Positions 15,755-23,841 of a stretch of DNA of 26,338 nt are shown piece after piece (within the stretch, counting starts at the first letter, position 1; every line of letters starts with the position of its first letter). Origin of the DNA: CAYRGQ01 sp964444885 (GTDB lineage: Bacteria > Bacteroidota > Bacteroidia > Sphingobacteriales > Sphingobacteriaceae); NCBI GenBank assembly GCA_964444885.1, contig CAYUIZ010000033.1, forward strand, positions 1 to 26,338, given 5' to 3'. The notes below the pieces were generated by a model. It worked only from the letters and a program-made list of their open reading frames with translations. It was not told the origin of the DNA and made no database searches. The translations under genes were made by a program, and so were the position numbers.

Positions 15755-17080
15755 ATGAAAGGCCACCTTGCAATTGCGCGCACCGCTTTTCCGATTATTC
15801 TGGCCAATGCCACGGTACCGCTGTTGGGTCTGGCGGACACCGCCGCCATCGGGCATACGGGCAGTGCACAGGACTTGGGCGCCATCGCGTTAGGCGCGTT
15901 GGTGTTTAGTTTTGTGTACTGGGGTTTCGGTTTTCTCCGCATGGGCACCACTGGCTTTGTAGCGCAGGCGGCCGGCGCGTCGGACTACACGGAGGTGCGC
16001 GACGTGCTGCTGCGAGCGGTGGTAATGGGGGCAGGGATTGGATTGCTATTGGTTGCCGGCCAGCACTGGATCGGCACGGGGGCTCTCCATCTGCTCGATG
16101 CCAGCGACGCGGTAAAAGAAGGCGTACGCGTGTATTTTGGTGCGCGAATATGGGGCGCGCCGGCCACGCTGGTTACGTTTGCGCTGTTCGGTGTCCTCAT
16201 TGGGCTCGGCAAAACCCGCCACCTTCTTCTGTTGCAGTTGGTGTTGAATGGCGTCAATATCGCGCTGAACGTATGGTTTGTCGTGGGACTGGGCTGGGGC
16301 GTAAAAGGCATTGCAGCCGGGACGGTCATCGCCGAATGGACGGCCTTATTCGTAGGTGTCTGGCTCGTTCGGCGTGTGTTGCGCGAGGCGCTTTCTGCGC
16401 ACCCCCCTTGGTCGTGGTCGCAGGTCGTCAGCAAAGGCAAATTCGTGCAGATGCTTACCACCAACGGCAACATCATGGTACGGACCTTCGCGATGCTTCT
16501 GGGGTTTGCCTGGTTTGCCAATCAAGGTGCTCGCTTTGGCGATACCATTCTCGCGGCTAATCACGTGCTGCTTCAGTTTGTTTCCTTTTCTGCTTTTTTT
16601 CTTGACGGCTATGCCTATGTGGTTGAAATGATCGTCGGCAAGGCAGTCGGCGCGCGGGACGAAGCGGGCTTTCGCCGCGGGCTGAAGCAAGCCAACGAAT
16701 TGGCCGGCGTGACGGCGCTGGTGCTCGCCTCGCTGTTTTTCGTCTTGGGCGACATGGCCATAGAGGGACTCGCCAGCGACGCGGGCGTGCGCGCAACCGC
16801 ACAGCACCACTTGCCTTTGGCCTGCGGGTACATCCTGGTATCGTTTTATGCCTTTCAGATGGATGGCGTGTTTATTGGTGCCACCCAAAGCAAGGAAATG
16901 CGCAACGCCAGCGTGTTTTCCTTTCTCTTCCTGATTGGCCTCGGCACATTATTGACCGCACATTGGGGAAATACGGGTCTGTGGCTCGCGTTTATCGGCT
17001 ATGTGATCGTGCGCGGGATTAGCCTCGCTTTTTACCTGCCAAGGGTGAAAGCAATTTTTACCCGACACGAAACCCTGTAA
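15755..17080 (+). CDS. MATE family efflux transporter (DinF-like)
   Basis: The 441-residue inner-membrane protein has about twelve hydrophobic segments and the MATE-type start: ARTAFPIILANATVPLLGLADTAAIGHTG, with Pro and Asp residues in the first helix and the GFLRMGTTGFVAQAAGA loop. The second half repeats the pattern (MVRTFAMLLGFAWFANQGA, then ANHVLLQFVSFSAFFLDGYA). The best match within the family is the DinF subgroup. Such proteins exchange Na+ or H+ for organic cations or other drugs. It stands alone on the plus strand; the next gene begins 162 bp later behind its own promoter-like box. No link to the sugar genes is apparent. Confidence 0.92.
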   Translation: MKGHLAIARTAFPIILANATVPLLGLADTAAIGHTGSAQDLGAIALGALVFSFVYWGFGFLRMGTTGFVAQAAGASDYTEVRDVLLRAVVMGAGIGLLLVAGQHWIGTGALHLLDASDAVKEGVRVYFGARIWGAPATLVTFALFGVLIGLGKTRHLLLLQLVLNGVNIALNVWFVVGLGWGVKGIAAGTVIAEWTALFVGVWLVRRVLREALSAHPPWSWSQVVSKGKFVQMLTTNGNIMVRTFAMLLGFAWFANQGARFGDTILAANHVLLQFVSFSAFFLDGYAYVVEMIVGKAVGARDEAGFRRGLKQANELAGVTALVLASLFFVLGDMAIEGLASDAGVRATAQHHLPLACGYILVSFYAFQMDGVFIGATQSKEMRNASVFSFLFLIGLGTLLTAHWGNTGLWLAFIGYVIVRGISLAFYLPRVKAIFTRHETL

Positions 17081-17205
17081 ACTTCAATCATTCAGCAGTC
17101 TCCGGCTCCCATTCGCCTGTCCTCCATCTTCCACCGAGTCCTCCAATGGATACAATTTGCCCGAAAGTGGATAAGAAAGTGCAGGGATTACCGGTCTTCG
17201 TATGA

Positions 17206-17213
17206 TACATTTG
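17206..17213 (+). promoter_or_regulatory. Candidate -7 box (TACATTTG) for the sulfatase gene
   Basis: TACATTTG matches TAnnTTTG and lies 29 bp before the ATG at 17243. It overlaps an in-frame GTG at 17213, which argues against that codon being the start. No good -33 TTTG is present at the usual distance. Confidence 0.45.
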
Positions 17214-17242
17214 TGGTACTTATCTCATCAACTAGCCCCATC

Positions 17243-18781
17243 ATGTCATTACGTCCTTTTTTACTAATCTGCCGGCTCTTCCATGGCGTTATACTGTTTC
17301 TAGGCCTGATTGGGGCACTGAGGTTACCCGCGCAGGCGTCACCGAGGCAGGCTGATCCGCCTAATATTCTTCTAATTCTGGTCGATGACTTGCGGCCGGC
17401 ATTGGGCGCGTATGGCGATACCCTAGCCATCACGCCCCACCTGGATCAATTGGCCGCGCGTGCCCTGCAGTTTGACCGCGCCTATGCGAATCAAGCCGTG
17501 TGTGCACCATCTCGATACAATCTGATGCTGGGGAGCCGTTCCACATCTTCGGGTATTTATGGATTCGGACGGGATTTTCGCGATCCCTATCCAGATGCCA
17601 TCACCTTGCCCCAATTTTTCAAAGCGCAGGGCTATCACACCGAGTCGATGGGGAAAGTCTTCCACATCGGCCATGATACCTATGACGACGCCCTGTCGTG
17701 GAGCGTGCCGCACCACAAGGACCTGGTGATCGAATACGTGGATCCCGCAAGCAAGTCCGAAGGCGATACCCGTGAGGAGGCGTTGTTTTCCAATCAAGGG
17801 TGGGACTACGCGCGTTCCTTGCCGCGCGGGCCGGCATGGGAGTCGCCAGATGTATCGGACGACGCGTATGCAGACGGCCGTATTGCGGCCCGAGCGGTTG
17901 AGCGATTGGCAGCACTCAAGAAGCAATCGGACGGACCGTTTTTTCTGTCCGTGGGTTTTGCGCGTCCGCACCTGCCTTTTTCCGTGCCCAAGCGCTATTG
18001 GGATCTTTATGACGAACAGGCGTTGCCTATTCCCGGAGCGGATGCCGTACGGCCCGAAGATGCGCCGCCCTACGCGGTGAAGTACGGTGATGAAATCGAC
18101 CAATACACCCCCGTTCCACAAACCGTTACCCAGGAACCTTTTGCAGACAGCCTGGCGCGTAAGCTCATCCACGGATATTATGCCAGTACGAGTTATGTGG
18201 ATGCCCAAATCGGAAAGGTTTTGGAGGCCTTACACGCCTTAGGATTGGATGAAAATACCATCGTCGTCCTTTGGGGCGACCATGGGTATATGCTCGGCGA
18301 ACTGGGGATGTGGACCAAGCATGTGAATTATGAGTTAGCCAACCGGATCCCCTTGCTGATTGCCGGGCGGGACATCACCCCCGGCCGTACAATGCAACTG
18401 ACGGAAACCGTCGATATCTACCCGACGTTGGTGGAATTGGCGGGGTTCCCGCACCCGATCGTGTCGCAACCTTTGGACGGGATAAGTCTGGTACCCCTGT
18501 TTACCAAGCCCACGGCATCCTTGCGTGATCATGCCTATCATTGTTTCCCGCGGGGAGGCAGAATGGGTCGGGCTATCCGTACCGACCGGTATCGGATGGT
18601 CGAGTGGAAAAGTATGGATGATCCGAGTGTGGTCGAATACGAGCTCTACGACTACCAAAATGGATGGATAGAGCGGCGGAACATCGCTGGGGAGCAACCG
18701 GCGGTATTGGCTGAACTGCAATCTATTCTTCGCCAGCATCCCGAGGCAACGCCTCCCAGACCGACGAGTCAGCGTAATTGA
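17243..18781 (+). CDS. Secreted sulfatase, iduronate-2-sulfatase-like (S1 family)
   Basis: The ATG at 17243 gives 512 residues with a signal peptide (about 1-33). Asp48-Asp49 (LILVDDLRP) are metal ligands. Cys87 in CAPSR is the Cys-type sulfatase motif, in which the Cys is converted to formylglycine. WGDHGYMLGE supplies Asp346 and His347, and HVNYE lies downstream. After the active site, the segments FFKAQGYHTESMGKVFH and DALSWSVPHHK resemble iduronate-2-sulfatases, so a sulfated uronic acid or sulfated sugar end group is a plausible substrate. No formylglycine-generating enzyme is in this window and would have to be encoded elsewhere. A GH2 glycosidase follows after 327 bp, suggesting joint action on a sulfated glycan, though its separate promoter-like box means they need not be one operon. 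Confidence 0.9.
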   Translation: MSLRPFLLICRLFHGVILFLGLIGALRLPAQASPRQADPPNILLILVDDLRPALGAYGDTLAITPHLDQLAARALQFDRAYANQAVCAPSRYNLMLGSRSTSSGIYGFGRDFRDPYPDAITLPQFFKAQGYHTESMGKVFHIGHDTYDDALSWSVPHHKDLVIEYVDPASKSEGDTREEALFSNQGWDYARSLPRGPAWESPDVSDDAYADGRIAARAVERLAALKKQSDGPFFLSVGFARPHLPFSVPKRYWDLYDEQALPIPGADAVRPEDAPPYAVKYGDEIDQYTPVPQTVTQEPFADSLARKLIHGYYASTSYVDAQIGKVLEALHALGLDENTIVVLWGDHGYMLGELGMWTKHVNYELANRIPLLIAGRDITPGRTMQLTETVDIYPTLVELAGFPHPIVSQPLDGISLVPLFTKPTASLRDHAYHCFPRGGRMGRAIRTDRYRMVEWKSMDDPSVVEYELYDYQNGWIERRNIAGEQPAVLAELQSILRQHPEATPPRPTSQRN

Positions 18782-19108
18782 TCATTTTGGCGAAAGGCTA
18801 CTGGGCATGCGGCGCGGGTTAAACTCATCCCGGCACATTGGCCTGGAATGCGTTTTCTTTTATTAAAAACAGTAACTTTGGTAGCAACACCGATCGAGCG
18901 GCTGGTGTGTGTCCCATAACGGGTTCATTGAAAGCCCGTGCTACGTGCTGGTGCTGGCGAGATACAATTTAGCCGTAAACGGACAAAAAAGTGCAAGAAT
19001 TCCCGAGCAAAGGGATTTACATTTGCATATCGCCGCGTTTCGCGCCTGGCCGCGGAGGCACGGCTACCGCAAGGTACGAACAAGCTATTTATAAAATTCA
19101 ATACCCAT
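18782..19108. other. 327-bp intergenic leader before the GH2 gene
   Basis: No gene is supported. It holds a -7 type box (18873-18880), an imperfect hairpin around 18917-18937 (ACGGG...CCCGT), and a G/C-rich stretch at about 19035-19075. An open frame in phase with the GH2 gene runs back to 18938, but its residues do not resemble a secreted-protein start. The long leader could hold a regulatory structure; I see no known riboswitch. Confidence 0.4.
18873..18880 (+). promoter_or_regulatory. Candidate -7 box (TAACTTTG) for the GH2-GalM operon
   Basis: TAACTTTG matches TAnnTTTG. It lies 228 bp before the chosen GH2 start, giving a leader of about 220 nt. The -33 region offers only TTTTC at 18853-18857. 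Confidence 0.35.
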
Positions 19109-20962
19109 ATGAAATACGGATTCATCACGAGCATTATCGGTTGTTTGTTTATGGCAACGACCGTGGCGCAACCTAGCGACTGGGCGCCGGTCGAAGGAAG
19201 GATTATGTCACGCTGGGTCAGCGACATTGACCCGGCCACTCCCTTGCCCGAATACCCACGTCCTCAGTTGGTACGCGAAAATTGGCAGAATTTAAACGGG
19301 TTGTGGGAATATGCCATTACGCCCGGAAAATTGACGGCGGTACCTTCGTCGTACGAAGGACAAATCCTCGTGCCCTATCCCGTTGAGTCCGCACTGTCTG
19401 GCGTGGGTAAGCGTGTCGGCAAAGACAATACCCTCTGGTATAAGCGGACGATCACTGTCGACCGAAAACTACGCGCGGGTGAGGTCATCCTGCATTTCGG
19501 CGCGGTAGATTGGCGCGCCGAGGTCTACGTCAACGGAACCCAAGTGGGCACGCACGAGGGCGGCTTCGATCCCTTCTCGTTCAACATTACGCCGTATCTC
19601 AAGAGCGGCGCCACGCAGGAAATCGTCGTCGGCGTTTGGGATCCCACAAACGAAGGACCGCAGCCCAACGGCAAGCAAGTCGTCAATCCGCACGGGATTT
19701 GGTACACCCCCGTCACCGGTATTTGGCAAACCGTCTGGTTGGAAAGTGTGCCGAGCACGCACATCGTGTCAACCCGCCAAACGCCCGATATCGATAAGGG
19801 TATCCTCGAAGTACAAACCGCATTAGCGGGCATCCAGCCGGGCGACGAAGTGCGGCTTTCGGCATGGGACGGCACGGAGAAAGTAGCCGAGAGCACAGCG
19901 CGTGTAAGCAGCCATGCGTCCACGCAGGTATTGCACGTGCCGGACGCCAAGCTGTGGTCCCCCACGGATCCATTCCTCTACGACTTGAAAATCGCTGTCG
20001 TTCGTAATGGCAAGGTCGTGGATGAAGCTTCTTCTTATTTTGCGATGCGCAAGATCTCTATGGAGAAAGATGCCCACGGCATTCAGCGCATGTTGCTAAA
20101 CAACGAATTCCTGTTCCAATACGGACCGCTTGACCAAGGCTGGTGGCCTGATGGTCTGTACACGGCGCCTACGGACGAGGCCCTCCGCTTTGATGTGGAG
20201 AAAACCAAAGAAATGGGCTTCAACATGATTCGCAAGCATATCAAAGTGGAGCCCGCACGCTGGTACTACCACTGCGACCAGTTGGGCCTGTTGGTGTGGC
20301 AAGATATGCCGAGCGGCGATTTGGGCGGCAATCATTGGGATATGAGACCCGGACTGACCACGGGTCGGCAGCACGACAAGGACCGCACGCCGGAGTCTGA
20401 GGCTATCTTCCGTACGGAATGGAAGGCCATCATGGATGCGCTCCACAACCACCCGTCCATCGTGGTTTGGGTGCCTTTCAACGAAGCTTGGGGACAGTTC
20501 AAGACGGTCGAAATCACCGAATGGACCATGCAGCACGATCCGTCCCGCCTGGTGAACAGTGCGAGCGGAGGCAATTTCTACCCAACGGGGCAAATTATGG
20601 ACGTCCACAACTATCCGGATGCCATCATGCCACGTCCGGAAATTTATGGCGATAAGCAGATACTGACACTCGGTGAATTCGGCGGCTTGGGGCTTCCCGT
20701 GGAAGGACATACTTGGCAGGAGAAAGATAATTGGGGCTACCAGAGCTTCCAGAACGTCGAAGAATTGACTAAACGCTACGCGGGCTTGATGGACGACTTG
20801 GCGAGGCTAATTCCGATGGGACTTTCCGCCGCGGTCTACACGCAAACCACCGACGTGGAAATCGAAACCAACGGGCTGATTACCTACGATCGCGAGGTGG
20901 TAAAAATACCGGCCGAGCAATTGCGGCAGCTGCACCAGAAACTATATCAGTCGCCTCGCTAA
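19109..20962 (+). CDS. Secreted glycoside hydrolase family 2 protein
   Basis: The ATG at 19109 gives 617 residues with a signal peptide (about 1-22, ending TTVAQ). The GH2 layout is clear: a sugar-binding jelly roll (LVRENWQNLNGLWEYAI, LWYKRTITVD, VHEGGFDPFSFNIT-like region), an immunoglobulin-like sandwich, then a TIM barrel (FNMIRKHIKVEPARWYYHCDQLGLLVWQDMP). The acid/base is expected at Glu459 in FNEAWGQ and the nucleophile at Glu523 in LTLGEFGG. GH2 includes beta-galactosidases, beta-glucuronidases and beta-mannosidases; sequence alone does not separate them here. The mutarotase gene starts 39 bp downstream, which favours release of a free aldose such as galactose. The sulfatase upstream suggests a sulfated or uronic-acid-containing glycan. 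Confidence 0.9.
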   Translation: MKYGFITSIIGCLFMATTVAQPSDWAPVEGRIMSRWVSDIDPATPLPEYPRPQLVRENWQNLNGLWEYAITPGKLTAVPSSYEGQILVPYPVESALSGVGKRVGKDNTLWYKRTITVDRKLRAGEVILHFGAVDWRAEVYVNGTQVGTHEGGFDPFSFNITPYLKSGATQEIVVGVWDPTNEGPQPNGKQVVNPHGIWYTPVTGIWQTVWLESVPSTHIVSTRQTPDIDKGILEVQTALAGIQPGDEVRLSAWDGTEKVAESTARVSSHASTQVLHVPDAKLWSPTDPFLYDLKIAVVRNGKVVDEASSYFAMRKISMEKDAHGIQRMLLNNEFLFQYGPLDQGWWPDGLYTAPTDEALRFDVEKTKEMGFNMIRKHIKVEPARWYYHCDQLGLLVWQDMPSGDLGGNHWDMRPGLTTGRQHDKDRTPESEAIFRTEWKAIMDALHNHPSIVVWVPFNEAWGQFKTVEITEWTMQHDPSRLVNSASGGNFYPTGQIMDVHNYPDAIMPRPEIYGDKQILTLGEFGGLGLPVEGHTWQEKDNWGYQSFQNVEELTKRYAGLMDDLARLIPMGLSAAVYTQTTDVEIETNGLITYDREVVKIPAEQLRQLHQKLYQSPR

Positions 20963-21001
20963 CACTCCACAACAGCACATTTATTAAAGAAAAACCTAAC
21001 G

Positions 21002-22090
21002 ATGACAAAAAATACGATAGCCGGATTTGGGGAGGCGGCCAGGCGCTTACTTCCCGAAACCAGCGCATTCGAAAGCATGATCGGTGGCAAACCGACCGCC
21101 TTGTATCTGATCAGTAACGCACGTGGGACAACCGCCGCGATTACCAATTACGGCGCACGCGTCGTAGGATTAGTCGTGCCTGACCAAGACGGCAACCCCG
21201 TGGACGTGGTCACCGGCCCCGGATCCCTAGTGGGCTACACGGAAGGCCCTGAATATTACTTGGGTGCAGTTATTGGCCGGGTGGGCAACCGTATTGGCGG
21301 CGCCCGTTTTGAGCTGGATGGCCGGACATATATACTGTACGCCAATAATGGTCCCAACTCCCTGCACGGCGGCAAAAAAGGCTTTGAGTCTGCCGTGTGG
21401 GACGCCCAGCAGGTGGACGGTAGCACGCTGGTGCTGACCCTGCGTTCGCCCGATGGGGAGGAAGGCTATCCTGGCAATTTGGACGTGAAGGTAACCTACC
21501 GCATGACGGAAGCGGATGGCCTGCACATTGCGTATGAAGCACAAACCGACCAACGGACACCGGTGAACTTGACGAACCACGCCTATTTTAACCTCAATGG
21601 CGAGGGATCAGGCCTGATCAATGAACACCTGTTGCAAATTGAGTCTTCGCACCTTACCGTTGTCGATGAAGCGTTAATTCCTACGGGCGAACTTCGCCCC
21701 GTGGACGAAACCCCATTCGATTTTAGGGAGCTTACATCCATCGGAAGCCGTTTGCATGACACAGAAGACGAACAGCTGGCATACGGTGGCGGCTACGACC
21801 ACAACTTTGCGCTCGACAGCGGGAAGGAATACGCGCTGGCAGCGGTCGCTATCGGCGATCAGACGGGCATTCGCATGGAAGTACATACGGATATGCCGGG
21901 CATTCAGTTTTATGGAGGCAATGCGATCCCCAGCGGACTGGTGCTCAAGCATGGAAGTGCGAGTGAATACCGTACGGCTTTTTGCTTGGAGACTCAATTC
22001 TTTCCCGATGCCGTGAATCAGTCCCAATTCGATTCGATCATCCTCGATCCGGGTACGGTATTCACCTCGGAGACATTGTACCAGTTTTAG
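21002..22090 (+). CDS. galM: Aldose 1-epimerase (galactose mutarotase)
   Basis: The 362-residue protein interconverts alpha and beta anomers of free aldoses. Family landmarks are all present: NYGARVVGLVVPD at the start, GRVGNRIGGARF, His122 in NNGPNSLHGG, His193 in PVNLTNHAYFNL, Asp266 in GGGYDHNF, and the catalytic base Glu330 in CLETQFFPDAVN. No signal peptide is evident (the N-terminus is hydrophilic), so it probably acts in the cytoplasm although the GH2 enzyme upstream is exported. A 39-bp gap from the GH2 stop indicates co-transcription. The next reading frame, a secreted-protein remnant, begins 22 bp after its stop. Confidence 0.93.
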   Translation: MTKNTIAGFGEAARRLLPETSAFESMIGGKPTALYLISNARGTTAAITNYGARVVGLVVPDQDGNPVDVVTGPGSLVGYTEGPEYYLGAVIGRVGNRIGGARFELDGRTYILYANNGPNSLHGGKKGFESAVWDAQQVDGSTLVLTLRSPDGEEGYPGNLDVKVTYRMTEADGLHIAYEAQTDQRTPVNLTNHAYFNLNGEGSGLINEHLLQIESSHLTVVDEALIPTGELRPVDETPFDFRELTSIGSRLHDTEDEQLAYGGGYDHNFALDSGKEYALAAVAIGDQTGIRMEVHTDMPGIQFYGGNAIPSGLVLKHGSASEYRTAFCLETQFFPDAVNQSQFDSIILDPGTVFTSETLYQF

Positions 22091-22112
22091 CATACGGCCG
22101 GGCATTTTCCGG

Positions 22113-22517
22113 TTGCCCGCAAAAAAGAAGATTACGATAAGAATTGTAGCACTGCTGTGTTTGCTATGGCCGGCCCTGATACTGCAGGGCGTGGCACAAC
22201 CTGCCTTGCTTCGGGTCACCGTCCAAGCTGGCGATGTAGGCTATACGGACTACCCGGTCAGCGTCGATGTAGGGGATAAGGTAGCGGGGGCAGCGGACGG
22301 CGCTCGGCTGGTAGCGGTGGTGGCCGGTGAGCGGACCGAAGTACCTTTCCAGGTGGTGTCTACGACCGCGGGAAGCCGTATCCGGGATCCTTTGTTTGCT
22401 GGCAACTGCACCCATGTGAGCACGGCGTTCAATAAGCAGCACAGGCAAGTGGTGAGATTCGTGCTACCTAAATGCAGATGCTGGGTCAAGCCCAGCATGA
22501 CGGCTACATTTGCGTAG
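22113..22517 (+). pseudogene. Remnant of a secreted PmoA/DUF6807-like protein
   Basis: An open frame of 134 codons starts only with TTG at 22113; no ATG is available in phase before the frame runs back into galM. It encodes a good signal peptide (residues 4-29, KKKITIRIVALLCLLW... ending GVAQP) followed by LLRVTVQAGDVGYTDYPVSVDVG, which resembles the start of DUF6807 (PmoA-like) proteins found next to ThuA, Gfo/Idh and DUF1080 genes. The remaining ~300 residues of that family are missing. The last 14 or so codons (from about 22472) are the palindromic repeat read through, not protein-like sequence. I read it as a gene truncated by repeat-associated rearrangement; the family name is tentative and a short functional secreted peptide cannot be excluded. 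Confidence 0.55.
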
Positions 22518-22538
22518 CCCGGTCCGTCCTGAACCGGG
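22478..22538. repeat. REP-like cluster of three short palindromes
   Basis: Three adjacent hairpins are visible: ATGCTGGG-tcaag-CCCAGCAT (22478-22498), GGCTAC-atttgc-GTAGCC (22502-22519) and CCCGGT-...-ACCGGG (22518-22538). The first is of the widespread bacterial type whose minus-strand translation gives the artefact RHAGLDPASAF. They lie at the broken end of the PmoA-like frame. Confidence 0.8.
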
Positions 22539-22608
22539 TGTACAGCACACTAAGCAGTAACATTGTAGACAGCACCCTCGACTGACCCCTGCGTCGGAAA
22601 TGACAGCG

Positions 22609-22719
22609 CTGCGAGAGCCTGTCCCGAAAGTCGGGATCACGCAGGGCGGGAAGTGTCCGGGATAAGCGAATGCGCAAATATGCAAATATGCGAATCTGCA
22701 TATGCGCGAATCTGCGAAC
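22609..22719 (+). repeat. Composite repeat copy A: palindrome plus 8-bp tandem array
   Basis: A hairpin (CTGCG at 22609-22613 with CGCAG at 22640-22644, inner stem TCCCGA-aag-TCGGGA at 22622-22636) is followed by GGCGGGAAGTGTCCGGGATAA. Six 8-bp units and a partial seventh run over 22666-22719 (GCGAATGC, GCAAATAT twice, GCGAATCT, GCATATGC, GCGAATCT). Bases 22616-22675 match the reverse complement of 25396-25455 at about 54 of 60 positions by eye. The array ends 5 bp from the stop codon of the DUF1080 gene. Confidence 0.9.
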
Positions 22720-22724
22720 GGATG

Positions 22725-23576
22725 CTATTCCCGTGCCAACGCCCGGTGCAGGACGGCTTTCAGTTTCTCGGAGTCGCCCATGTAGGGCTCGAGGTCCAGT
22801 AACTCAATATTGCGGAAATCGATCGGGTGGCTCTCGCTTTGCAGGGAGATGTAGCCGCCGGTCAGGATTTTTCCGTCTTCTTTCACGCTAGGGTCGTGGT
22901 TCGATACGTTGCCCCCGCCGATTTGCGGTTTGTAATAGGTCAGTACGGTATCGCCTTGAATGATGTGGTGAATGACCGAGTCGGCAAGAACGACAAATTC
23001 TGCCGTCACCCACTGATCGCCGTGGTAAGTTTCCGATGTTGAATTAATGCAGTGTGGTGTGAACAGCTCGTCATCCATCACTACATTGGTGCCAGGTGTG
23101 CACAAGTTGCCGGTCGTCCGTGGGTTGGTGCCATCGCCGCCGAGCAGCTGCCCTTCGATTGAGATGGGGAAATCCTGGTCTTTCAGCATGGTGCGCGGGT
23201 CTTGGCCGTGCAGCATAGCGCCGCTGTTGCGGAATGCCCAGCCTTCGCCGCCTGGTGCTTGCTCGCCCACGAAGCGGTATTCAAAACGAAGCACATAAGC
23301 GGAGTACGGCGTATTGTAGTGAATATGCCCGTATTGGAAATCAAAGTCCGTGTATTCGTCGTAACGTACCTGCATCATGCCGTCGGCGACGCGAAAGGTG
23401 TTTCCGAAGTTTTCGCCCACTTCGTGCTTGGCGATTTTAACAGTCCAGTCGTTGAGGTCTTTTCCGTTGAACAGTGGGGTCCACGTGAGGTTTTCTTCGG
23501 GTTCCATTCCCGTGCAAGACCAAGCGCTGGCAGCAAGGGCAAAAAGCGCAATCAGTAAGTTGGTTTTCATAGTCAT
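22725..23576 (-). CDS. DUF1080 lipoprotein (3-keto-disaccharide hydrolase domain)
   Basis: About 283 residues from the ATG at 23576 (a second ATG at 23570 is equally possible; a TTG at 23582 is unlikely). Lipobox SAWSC at Cys21 predicts a lipid-anchored envelope protein. The DUF1080 (now 3-keto-disaccharide hydrolase) jelly roll is marked by WTPLFNGKDLNDWTVK at the start, YVLRFEYRF, GWAFRNSGAMLHGQ, the IEGQLLGGDG segment, HHIIQGDTVL and the ending GGYISLQSESHPIDFRNIELL. Characterised relatives cleave glycosides already oxidised at C3 of the sugar, fitting the ThuA and Gfo/Idh genes at the left of the window. It is alone on the minus strand, divergent from the CoA-transferase, and flanked by inverted composite repeats. 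The substrate is unknown. Confidence 0.88.
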   Translation of the reverse strand: MTMKTNLLIALFALAASAWSCTGMEPEENLTWTPLFNGKDLNDWTVKIAKHEVGENFGNTFRVADGMMQVRYDEYTDFDFQYGHIHYNTPYSAYVLRFEYRFVGEQAPGGEGWAFRNSGAMLHGQDPRTMLKDQDFPISIEGQLLGGDGTNPRTTGNLCTPGTNVVMDDELFTPHCINSTSETYHGDQWVTAEFVVLADSVIHHIIQGDTVLTYYKPQIGGGNVSNHDPSVKEDGKILTGGYISLQSESHPIDFRNIELLDLEPYMGDSEKLKAVLHRALARE

Positions 23577-23841
23577 GGGCAAAAGCCGTAAAATAGGTTA
23601 ATTAAATGTGTTGAGTGTGTTTTTTTAATCTGGTTGTGTCCCGTTTTGAAGGCCTGAGGCTCCGGCTTGCACAAGCTGGTTACGGGCCTGTCACCAAGCG
23701 AAAGTAGGAAAATATTATGACTTGTCATCGCGATGCCAAAAGTTCAGTTTCAACGATCACTAAATTGCCTAAGCAGAAAAAAATAGGTAACATTGCTACA
23801 CTTCAAACGGGGGATTGTTTTCGCAAATAAACAGACTATAT

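Noticed and set aside
18938..19108. 57-residue N-terminal extension of the GH2 protein
   Set aside because: It would put a hydrophilic, basic segment in front of a normal signal peptide that begins at the ATG at 19109.
22464..22685. Minus-strand frame containing RHAGLDPASAF
   Set aside because: This peptide is a well-known artefact of translating palindromic intergenic repeats; the underlying DNA is the hairpin cluster and composite repeat.
22666..22719. Octamer array as a possible iteron set (replication origin)
   Set aside because: There is no replication initiator gene, the array lies at a gene end, and its sister copies also lie at gene ends, which fits repeat expansion better than an origin.
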